In this document: positions 55,859-64,000 of the stretch, one piece after another
Position numbering within the stretch: the first letter of the stretch is position 1
How the letters are laid out: every line of letters starts with the position of its first letter
Origin: Leptodactylus fallax
Taxonomy: Eukaryota > Chordata > Amphibia > Anura > Leptodactylidae
DNA length: 64,000 nt
Assembly (NCBI GenBank): GCA_947044405.1
Contig: CAMRHE010000011.1
Span: 6,988,501 to 7,052,500, forward strand
Reading direction: 5' to 3'
The notes under the pieces: generated by a model
What the model saw: the letters and a program-made list of their open reading frames with translations, nothing else
Told to the model about the DNA's origin: nothing
Database searches by the model: none
Program-made: the position numbers and the translations under genes

Positions 55859-58122
55859 CAGTGGGTGAAAAAAGTATTGAATACCAATTTTCTAAGTAAA
55901 TACAGTATATTTCTAAAGGTGCTATTGACATGAAATTCTCACCAGATGTCGGTAGCAACCCATCCAATCCACAGTGGCAAAGAAATCAAACCATAGATGT
56001 CCATAAATTAAGTTATGTGTAATAATGAGAAATGACACAAGGAAAAAGTAATAACCCTTTCAGTACCAAGAGTCATTGATGCCCCAGTGGTCAGGCCAAA
56101 TTTAGCATTTTTACACAGCAATATATTTTGAATGGCTTTGCACATCCCAATTATTTTACCATGTTTTATTCAGGACACATAAGGCTTGAAATAACTAGCC
56201 TTATTTGTTAAATAAGTAGATTTTTTTTTTTTCGCTAGAAGTGGAAGAATGTGAAAAAAAAATTTCATTTTTCTTCTTTTACCTAAAACAAAATTGTTTT
56301 TATATATACTATTGCACATAAACATATTTAAAATCAGATTTTCTAGTTCTTCTGATTACAGGAGCTACACATTTATATAGTTTTTCAACAAAAAAAATAG
56401 GTTTTATATGGTTTTATATTTAGCATGGCTTTATTTTCTGGACCCCTAGTCCATGTGTAAATTAACCAGTAGTTTAGTATAGTAGAGGGCTGTAAACTGC
56501 TTGTGCTATCTATAGCTAGGCTCCCTGCTGAGACAGAGCAAACATCCAGGAAGAAGGTGATGGGAGGGGCTGGCAGGGGAGCAAGATCTGCTAGCACAAT
56601 GTGAATGGGAAGTCTCTTTCACTTTACTATGATCACTATAAAGAGTTATATTTTGTAGATTAAAGTGATGATAAAAGTCCTAAAAGCTTCCCTTATCACA
56701 ATGTAACTCCCAGACAATACACTCAGTTTGGAGATTCTGGCACTTATCACTTATCACTCCTACAGCAGTATTTGTAAATCACAGGTGTTTGACTTTAATT
56801 AACTTGACTGCAGCATGGGGCATCAGATAAAGAAACGTAAATAGCCAGATTAGCGAAGTCTAGGGTTTAAACACATGAAGAAAGAGAGGTGCAAAAAGCC
56901 ACAAAAAGTCATCACACCATCTGAAATCTATCAGTAGTTAGAGAAATAGTGAATAATAATACTAAGAAGAATAGTAAAAAAAAGGTGGCACTTAAGAAAC
57001 ATTAAGACCTTTGCAACCTTATTGCAAATGGTTACATAAGAATTTATTAACTACTGAGAGTTCTAGTGAGCACTGTTGGGGCCGTAATCCGGAAGTGGAA
57101 AGAACATCATTTCACCATAAACCTGCCACAACAATGTGCTCCCCCAAGATTTTAGACAGATGAATGAAAAGAATTATCAGACGAGATAATCCAGTTATCC
57201 AAGAGCCAAGGACCACCTGAGGAGAGCTACAGAAAGACCTGGAATCAACAGGTACAATTGTTTTAAATAAAATAATAAGTAATGCAATCAACCTCCATGG
57301 CCTGTATGAATGCTCACCACACGAGACTCCATTGCTGAACAAGAAGTATGTTCAAACACGTTTAAAGTTTGCTCAACAATATTTAAACAAGCCTGTGAAA
57401 AACTGGGAGAATATAGTCTGGTCAGATCAGACCAAAATTTAACTCTTTGGATGCCATGATACAAACCATGTTTGGAGGCAAAAAAGTACAGCATATCACT
57501 CCAAAAACACCATACCATCAGTGAAGTTTGGAGATGGAAATATCATGGTGTGGGACTTTTTTTTCAGCATATGGTACAGGCAAACTTTATATAATTGAAG
57601 GAAGAATGAATGGACAAATATACTGAGACACTCTTGATAAAAATCTGCTGCCAACTACCAGGATGATGAAGATGAAATGAGGTTGGACATTTCAGCAATG
57701 ATCCCAAACACACAGCCAAGGAAACTCTCAATTGGTTTTAGAGAAAGAAAATAAAGCTGCTAGAATGGCCCAGCCAATCACCTGACCTGAATCTAATAGA
57801 AAATCTATGGAAGGAAATAAAGTTCATAGAAGGAGCCCACTGACCCTTCAGGATGTGAAGAGTGTGTGGAAGAATGGACCAAAATCACACCTGAGCAATG
57901 CATGCAGCTAGTATCTCCATACTGGAGGTGTCTTGAAGCTGCCATCACCAACAAAGGCTTTTGTACAAAGTATTAAATAAATTTCAGTAAGCTTGTTTAA
58001 TACTTTTTTCCCTGTGTCATTTCTAATTATTACTCATAGTTAGAATTTCATGTCAATAGCATCTTTAAATATATATTTACTTAGAAAATTGGTAACGTGT
58101 TCATTACTTATTTCACCCTCTG
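55859..58122 (+). mobile_element. Old Tc1 element with a probable internal insert
   Basis: TA at 55857-55858 and 58123-58124. Ends CAGTGGGTGAAAAAAGTATT and, reversed, CAGAGGGTGAAATAAGTAAT. Inverted repeats go on for about 190 bases (GACATGAAATTCT, AGAAATGACACA). At 2264 bp it is about 650 bp longer than usual. The extra part is 56045-56730 (starting after AAAAAGTAATAACCC), which has no Tc1 similarity. Confidence 0.85.
56880..57976 (+). pseudogene. Tc1 transposase, heavily decayed
   Basis: Pieces on the forward strand: a degenerate helix-turn-helix region, HGLYECSPHETPLLNKKYVQ (~57290), FAQQYLNKPVKNWEN, D in VWSDQTK, IPSVKFGDGNIMVWDFF (57512, glycines partly lost), FQQ where QQDND is expected (the D is missing), and AFVQSIK in the frame beside TKY-stop. 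More than eight stops. Order and spacing fit a DD34E Tc1. Confidence 0.82.
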
Positions 58123-58869
58123 TATCTTCTGACAGAGTATTGCAAAATCATTTTTTTTAAAAGCTGGTCATCTTGTGACTATCAGTTCAGAATAAATTGA
58201 GCCAAGAGAAAAAGTATGAAAGAACATATCTGTGAGTATTATGTAAAAAAACAAGTACTTTTTTCAATTATAGACAATGTAGCTCCAGTTAATTTGCCTA
58301 ATTTATGTGGTGTTGGCTTACATTACTTAACAGTTGATAAAGTGGCTAGTGTTACACAATGCCCATATCAAGTTAGATTTACACATGGCTGTTTTGTTGC
58401 AGAAACTTCTCAGATTGTCCCATTCATCAAAATAGAGCCTACAGAAGTGTATTTGCTTGCCATGCAAACATCCCAACCAAACAAATTGAATTGATTTTGA
58501 TGGGGAGCCAATTTTGAAAATAAAATCAAAGATAAAGTACTCCAAGCAACAATTGAAAGGATGGCAACCCCTACATGAAAGTTATATAACAGCAAACCCA
58601 AACCATAACTTCGACCAATTAGATGATTAAGCTTATTTCAGAGTGATCCTTGTCCCTGACTATTTTTTTTTTTTTTTTTAGATCTCAGAGAAGATCTTTA
58701 TCTTCCGGATAAAACTTTCAACAGAATATGGGACTAAAAGTAGTCTGCAGTAAACTTGCTTTGTGGGGAGCAGATGATGCCCCTAATACAGCTCAGTCTT
58801 TTTTGTTGAAGAAATCCAAACAAGGACTGGACATGTGCCCAGGAACTCTGTGAAGGAAGATCTTCTATC
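58123..58869. other. No recognised gene
   Basis: A 92-codon frame at 58216-58494 has no family resemblance and was not accepted. A T run of about 18 lies at 58662-58680. Confidence 0.45.
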
Positions 58870-59469
58870 AGCAGAACATCACTGCCATCTTCGATTCCTC
58901 CTGCTCCATCTTGCCTCAGGGGCATCTCCCCCCAAAGTCTGATACATCTGAGACCCCAGCGCTGTTACTTCCCACCTTTACCCGGAGGCCCTGCTATCTT
59001 GGATTTTTGGAGCGGCGCCGACTTCCTCTAATACTGCAGCCTGCTAGAGCCTCCTCCACACCCCTCATATACTTACCTGCCAGCATCCTCTTCAGCGCGA
59101 TCCCCGCTCTGCTGCTCTCCTGTCTGGAGCTGCTAGAAGCCGTCATACCACTGGTCTGTCCTGCCTGTTGATGCCATCTTGGTTCCTACTCCAGGAGGAA
59201 GCCTGCCACACAGAGGAGACACCTGTAGGTGAAAACAGGCCCTGGCATTTCATCTGGCTTCCTGCTCCCTCCCTGACATCCTCCTCCATTGCCTGATCTC
59301 TACCAGGACTTGGGACAGGGCTACCTAGTTCCCTCCATCTCTGCTAGAACAGACTGTTAAAGGCCTGCTGCTCCACTTCCCTTAACGACTGTCTAGCTGT
59401 GCACCTCCTGAGTACATTCCTCTGGGCCACTCACACTGTCCTAGCCTCTGCGGGGGGGGGGGGGCCTTG

Positions 59470-60440
59470 AGAGCTAAACCTCGACCCTCTGACCTACCAC
59501 GAGACATTATATGCCGTCTCTTTTGCTCCAGGATCCGTGACGCATTGTTATGAACAAATGCAGTACCGAGACAGATAGTAAGTTATAGAAATCAGACACC
59601 CCTGCAAACTATGGTAAACAGTGCTGAGCCTCCTGCGCCCTCCCAACCAAGCCGAAACTAACCTCCATAGGTTTTCACCAGAGCTCCTGATAGTGGAGAT
59701 GGACTTTGCTGCTTCCTTTGGCTAGAGTAGCAGCAGCCGAGAGAGTGCAGGATACATAGCACACTACAAGTCACAACAGGCCCAGAAATCTGAAACCACT
59801 CACCTGAACAGGTTACTAAGGTTGATGGTGAATCTGGAAGTGGAGCAGTAGCAGAAAGCTGGTTCCAGGCAGTGGCAGGGATAAACGATAATCATGGTCG
59901 TGCAGTCCTAGTCAGCAACGAGAAGTATCGCGGGCCGGGTCGGTATCAGGAGGTCAGTGTACAGGATGTACAGAATCGCCGGGCAGAAATGAAGTCAGGA
60001 AGCGGGAGCAAGTAGTCAGACACCAACAGTAACGAGGTGAAGATCCAGAAAGCTAACACCCAGAGAACTGAATAGACAGCGGTGCAGGAGCGGTGGAGGT
60101 ACACAGAAATAGGTTCGGGAGCGAAAGGACAATTAACCCTTAAAGAGACAAGCGCAACTACCGGCACGTGTAAGGAAAGGAGCGGCTACCTAACAGCGCA
60201 ACTGTAAAGGTGCCGGCTCCAGTCCGAACACGCATCCTTAAAAAAGCTAGGGAAAGAGACCCCTACACTTTCCAGGACTCTGCTCTCCGTTTTTTCCAGG
60301 ACCTCTCCACTGTCACCCTAACCAAGCGACGCACCATGAAACCACTCACACCCTCCGTGATAAAAAGGTTCCCTACAGATAGCTATTTCCGTTTGGTCTC
60401 TCTTTTCAACTGGATTCTAGAAGTTATGTTGTTAGACATC
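59470..60440 (+). pseudogene. LINE ORF1 remnant split by a solo LTR
   Basis: 59480-59545 reads KPRPSDLPRDIICRLFCSRI and RDA. After the LTR, 60232 onward gives ILKKARERDPYTFQD, ALRFFQDLSTVTLTKRRTMK and PLT. This is the C-terminal RNA-binding part of L1-type ORF1 (PRDII, KAR, FQDL-x-x-TL-x-KRR). Joining the two sides leaves a one-base frame difference. The N-terminal coiled coil was not recognised. Confidence 0.8.
59546..60230 (-). mobile_element. Solo LTR, 685 bp, target duplication CGCAT
   Basis: TGTTATGAACAAATG ... AGTCCGAACA, TG/CA ends with TGTT/AACA inverted. CGCAT at 59541-59545 and 60231-60235. It interrupts LINE ORF1 between RDA and ILKKAR, which independently confirms the borders. 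On the reverse strand it starts TGTTCGGACTGGAGCCG and looks Gypsy-like. Orientation is tentative. Confidence 0.9.
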
Positions 60441-60479
60441 ACTGTGACCTTCCGGAGGTCCTCTCTACCCTAGGATGCT

Positions 60480-61115
60480 CGGACTTGCCGGTTCTTGATT
60501 GGGCTTCCGTTCGGGGTCTTACTCCACTGCCTTCCATCACCCCCCCCCCATTCTGTGGGAGGTCGCTGGCTCGAGCAGGAGTTCCAAGGCCCGCAAGAAG
60601 TCCAGCAAGTTAACTCCAAAGAGAATGCTGATGCACACAACCTAATTTTAGCAGGTCAATATTTTTAGCTCAAGTTCTTCTGTTGGTAACTTTTACTATT
60701 TTGCCTGCTGTTCCTTAACTTGTCTTACCACTGTTACTGTTGACACGGTTCTTTAGATGTTTATGTATTCTGCTCATGGCCCAGGGCAATTGCCCTCCTC
60801 CATGTGCGTCCTTTTTTTCCATGCCTGGTTTCCCTGGGGTCGGCCCCAGTGCCACTCCACTGGTTCTGCCCCCTGTTGACCCTCTGATTTGGTCGTCACG
60901 TGTCTCTCATGTATTGCTTCAGCTCTGTTACTCCCCCCTCCAGTTTATGCTTTCTTCTTGCGGTGGTTTTCAGCATAGCTGTAGCCGATGACCCGGCTAT
61001 TTCATTGTTGTCTATACTGCTCTCCATTGTTCCTTTCAAGGTCCCACTCCCCACTTCCGCTCCTTACTCGGTAGGCCACACTACATTACTCTGGACTCAT
61101 GGTCCCCCCCCCCCT
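60480..61115 (+). other. LINE inter-ORF region
   Basis: Between ORF1 and ORF2 of the LINE. C/T-rich, with no recognised protein. Confidence 0.45.
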
Positions 61116-61119
61116 TTTC

Positions 61120-61670
61120 TTAATGGGTACACTTAAAATTACCTCGCTTAATGTACCACCCAGAAGAGAAGTCAAGTCTTTAGCCTGTTACATAAATACC
61201 ACTCAGATGTTGTATTTCTCCAAGAAACCCACTTTCTCCCGCAGCATATTCCCTCTCTCTCTCTCTCCCACATGATTTTCCCTCTCTGTTACCATAGCTC
61301 ATACTCTTCAGCTTCTAGGGGTGCCAGCATAGCTTTCCGGAGACATGTGCCTTTTCAGCTACGTCAGATTCACTCTTTACCTTTGTTAACATATATGATC
61401 CAAATTCGAGGCAGGTGCCATGGCTCCTCTGGGTTCTGGAGGAGGTGATGAATTTTGTTGAAGGTAATTTCATACTTTGCGGTGACTTGAACGTTGCCCT
61501 TGACCCTGTTGTTGAATCCTCCTCTGGATTGTAAGCCTGCTCCTCTGCCCTGCTCAGGCGGCTTCTCATCGGCCTTTCAAGGCCGCACCTTCTGGATACA
61601 TGGAGGACCCTCAACCATGCCTTGAAAGACTTTACATTTTTCTCTCACATACATCAATCATATCGCAGAC
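61120..61670 (+). pseudogene. LINE ORF2 endonuclease, decayed
   Basis: LKITSLNVPPRREVKSL at 61132 corresponds to the WNV-GL start of the APE endonuclease (N retained). ETHF is recognisable as an altered QETHFLPQ in a neighbouring frame (61225). FCGDLNVAL (about 61477) is the GGDINVAL motif. FTFFSHIHQSYRRLDYIF (61631) matches the TFYSNPHKSYQHLDYIF of the other LINE. Stops and shifts separate the blocks, and the SDH motif is missing where QSQDQRKDQ follows. Confidence 0.78.
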
Positions 61671-61679
61671 TTGATTACA

Positions 61680-62850
61680 TTTTTAGAATCCAATCACAGG
61701 ACCAACGAAAAGATCAGCGCTTGCCAGCAGAGGTTCAATGGGTAATATCTTCCTGGTTGTTTGTTACAGCTGATCCAGCTAAACAATTCCAGAATTACTA
61801 CCATTCCCTATACAATCTGGACTCCCCCTCCTCTGGTTTAGACAGCCCTTCCCTGATCCGTGACTTCCTAGACTGCCTACATCTCCCACAACTCTCAGGC
61901 ATGCAGAAATCTACCTTATCCGCCCCTTTCACTGAGCAAGAACTGAGAGAGGACCTTTCTTCTATCCCTTCCGGCAAAAGCCCCGGCCCTGACCAGTTCC
62001 CTATCTCCTACTACAAAAAACTTCAAGATATCTTACTCTCCAAATTTCTTGACTTCTGTAACTCCCTACTGTTGGGTCATCTTGGCCTGCACAATCTCTT
62101 GAGGCACATGTCTCTATCATCCCCAAGGAGGGTAAGAATCTGAAGTTATATCCTTGCTTAACTGTGATTTGAAATGGTCTGCCAAGCTGCTCACCAACAG
62201 AGTCTCTAAACTCCTCCAGTCCTTAATAGGCCCAGAGCAGACTGGGTTCGTGCCTGGGAGGGAGGAGAAATTCAATACTTCTTGGCTAATTCACCTAATA
62301 TACGTGGCAAAGAGTAGAAATGTCCCTCTTGTCCTCATAGGTTCCGATGCTGAGAAGGCATTTGACAGGGTCAGTTGGACATTTATGAGAGCAGTGTTGG
62401 AAAAATTTAGCGTCCCCCCCCCCTGCATTTATCATGGCGATTTTTTTTGCTTTATGCCTGCCCCACTGCCCATGTCAAAGTCAATGGATCTCTTTCTGAG
62501 CCTTTCAGTATTAATAACGGTACCCGACAGGGTTGCCCTCTGTCCCCGGCCCTCATTCATTCAACCCTCATTCAAAAATTAAGACAGACACCCTCTATCC
62601 AGGGTATCAAAATTGGCGATTTCCACCACAGCTGCCTTCCCAGATGACTTAGTATTCATTCTCTCTAATCCCTCCTCTGCTATTCCTGAAGCTCTCCGTG
62701 TATTCGCCCATTTCGGACAAGTGTCCAATTTCAAGATTAATTTTGATAAGTCCAAAATACATACTGTTAACGCTCCTCCCAGCTCCCTCCAATATTTGAA
62801 ATCCTCCACTCCCTTTCTTTGGCCCTTACGCGCTATTAAAGTACTGTGAG
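61680..62850 (+). pseudogene. LINE ORF2 reverse transcriptase, frameshifted
   Basis: FQNYYHSLYNLDS (61785), APFTEQELREDL, IPSGKSPGPDQFPI (61975), then LNCDLKWSAKLLTNRVSKLL (62155), IGPEQTGFVPGR, SDAEKAFDRVSWTFM (62345, first catalytic D), FSINNGTRQGCPLSPAL (62510), PDDLVF where FADDL is expected (62645) and HFGQVSNFKINFDKSK (62710). At least three frame changes. The catalytic FADD has become FPDD. Confidence 0.85.
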
Positions 62851-63429
62851 TCAAAATTCCTGCAGACCTGTCCCAGATCCTTATCCTTGTTTTATTAGAA
62901 TGGCACTTACTTCCCGCTCCCTACCAGTGGTCACTCTGGTCTTCTCGCTTACCAGGGGTACCATTCGGGTCTGGCAGGCCTTTTCAGCTTCCCTCTGCCC
63001 CTGCACACACCCCTCCCCCAGACTTCCTTTAGGTCTTTTCACTAGCTGGCAGTCCTCTGCCCCTCCATACTTACACTTTCCCTGCACCCAAGTCCTCCAC
63101 ATTCCCCTCTGCACTTCATTGTTGGAGGTGGACCCACCTCCTCTGCTATCTCTCTTGTCTGAGGGAGATCGCCATACCTTGTCTTTCCGCCTCTCCTATA
63201 GATTCTTCACCCACTCTGTCTCTCTTCTCTCGAGGGACCTTAACTGGTTTGAGAAAATCCCTGACTCTAACAACCCCGGACTAGATCTATATCTCACTTA
63301 TATATAACTGTTTAATCTCACACCCCCTTCCCTTAAAACCATACTTTGTTGGTGAATGGGAAAGGGAGCTGGGTCTCGTATTCTCATCCTCTGATGTCAA
63401 GCATATCCTCTTATGTTCCCATGGTTTCT

Positions 63430-63885
63430 CCAGGTGAGTCAAGATTCAGGAAAATTCATTTAAGTTGCTTACCAGATGGTATAGATCCCCAGTTTTTCTC
63501 CATAGGATTGACTCTTCTATCTCCGATCTGTGCTGGCGTTGCAGCCTCTCCGAAAGGTCCCTCTTGCACATCTGGTTTACCTGCCCTAAAATTCGTCCTT
63601 TCTGGGAGGCGATTGAGGGAGAGATCAAGTCCATATGTCATGTAGATTTAAAACTACGCCCTGAAACCATTTTCCTTTGGGCCTCCTCTCCTGACTTCTC
63701 CCTCAGAAAGTCCTGCCTTATTACTTGGTTAATCCAGGCAGCCAAACTATTGATCCCTCTGAGGTGGTGCGAGACAGACCCCCATTCCATTCCTCAATGG
63801 AAGGAAAAGGTTAACCAACCTTACAGGTTTGAAGAACTTTGCAGCTGGGAACTTCCTGTTAGATCTAGCTTTCTCTCTACCTAGG
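63430..63885 (+). pseudogene. LINE ORF2 C-terminal region with a cysteine motif
   Basis: In the frame 63465-63884: LTRWYRSPVFLHRID, ISDLCWRCSLSERSLLHIWF, TCPKIRPFW, IFLWASSPDF and LITWLIQAAKLLI, ending at a stop at 63882. C-x2-C with H and C downstream is the zinc-knuckle-like motif of Tx1/L1 ORF2 C termini. A frame change lies just upstream at about 63460. The 3' untranslated region begins after it. Confidence 0.82.
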
Positions 63886-64000
63886 AACCTTGATACCTCC
63901 ATACTCCCTGAGATGCTTAGTCTCCCCCCTTCCCCCTCTATGGCTTCTATAAGTTTTTGCTCAACTACTTAATTTTATATGGACATCTCTTGTGTTGTTT

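Larger units (their letters stand above)
58870..64000 (+). mobile_element. L1/Tx1-like LINE, forward strand, running past the window edge
   Basis: Order: GC-rich 5' region with GCCATCTT motifs (58886, 59173), ORF1 remnant (59470-60420, split by a solo LTR), ORF2 endonuclease (61120-61670), reverse transcriptase (61680-62850) and C-terminal region (63430-63885), then a 3' region. All coding parts have shifts and stops. The 5' border is approximate. Unlike the LINE at 28617-34403, this one keeps the ORF2 C terminus. Confidence 0.85.

Noticed and set aside
58216..58494. Forward open frame of 92 codons with plausible protein-like composition
   Set aside because: No recognisable motif, no supporting context such as splice sites or a homologous copy. 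Length is within chance in this AT-rich stretch.

Overview
This window looks like repeat-packed nuclear DNA of an amphibian, most likely a frog. No convincing host gene was found. The evidence for the organism is the mixture of families: short palindromic elements with TTAAAGGRR-type ends (the T2/Kolobok-like MITE group known from Xenopus), several Tc1/mariner subfamilies, hAT elements with 8-bp target duplications, Tx1/L1-like and L2-like LINEs, a tRNA-derived SINE, and Gypsy and Copia LTR elements. The assignment is an inference from repeat content, since no single-copy marker gene is present.

Layout. 1-1.9 kb: 3' end of a Ty3/Gypsy element (integrase tail, polypurine tract, LTR). 1.9-2.3 kb: first array of a 31-bp satellite. 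2.3-5.6 kb: mostly unassigned AT-rich DNA. 5.7-7.9 kb: a non-autonomous hAT element with perfect 8-bp target duplications, inside a SINE/LINE tail. 9.3-16 kb: a possible HP1 chromodomain remnant, a decayed hAT, two nested T2-like MITEs, LINE relics and a 50-bp minisatellite. 16.3-18.5 kb: a mosaic of hAT modules and a truncated Sleeping Beauty-like Tc1. 21.2-28.6 kb: a decayed hAT that later received a SINE, an intact Tc1 (DD34E) and a second hAT, which itself received a DD38E (Intruder-type) Tc1. 28.6-34.4 kb: a reverse-strand L1/Tx1-like LINE interrupted by a 1.1-kb hAT. 34.9-36.5 kb: an intact DD35E (Traveler-type) Tc1. 36.8-42 kb: MITEs, a hAT MITE, a hAT fragment and a decayed Tc1 nested in a MITE. 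42.5-43.5 kb: a solo LTR inside a MITE. 45-49 kb: a nearly complete Tc1 and a young, internally deleted Copia element with two identical LTRs. 49-51.5 kb: L2 reverse transcriptase and the 3' end of an L1. 51.8-53.6 kb: a hAT relic carrying a 42-bp minisatellite. 53.6-58.1 kb: two dead Tc1s. 58.9-64 kb: a forward-strand L1 whose ORF1 holds a solo LTR.

The genes present are almost all mobile-element genes. Two transposase genes are uninterrupted with complete DDE triads (23375-24397 and 35313-36329). Target-site duplications allow many insertions to be ordered in time, and one insertion (24834-28450) is confirmed by an unoccupied paralogous copy at about 10.54 kb within the same window. The most unusual themes are a 31-bp satellite plus a GGGGTCT/AGACCCC hairpin shared between otherwise different hAT elements, and the Copia element, whose primer-binding site matches the anticodon arm of initiator tRNA-Met.
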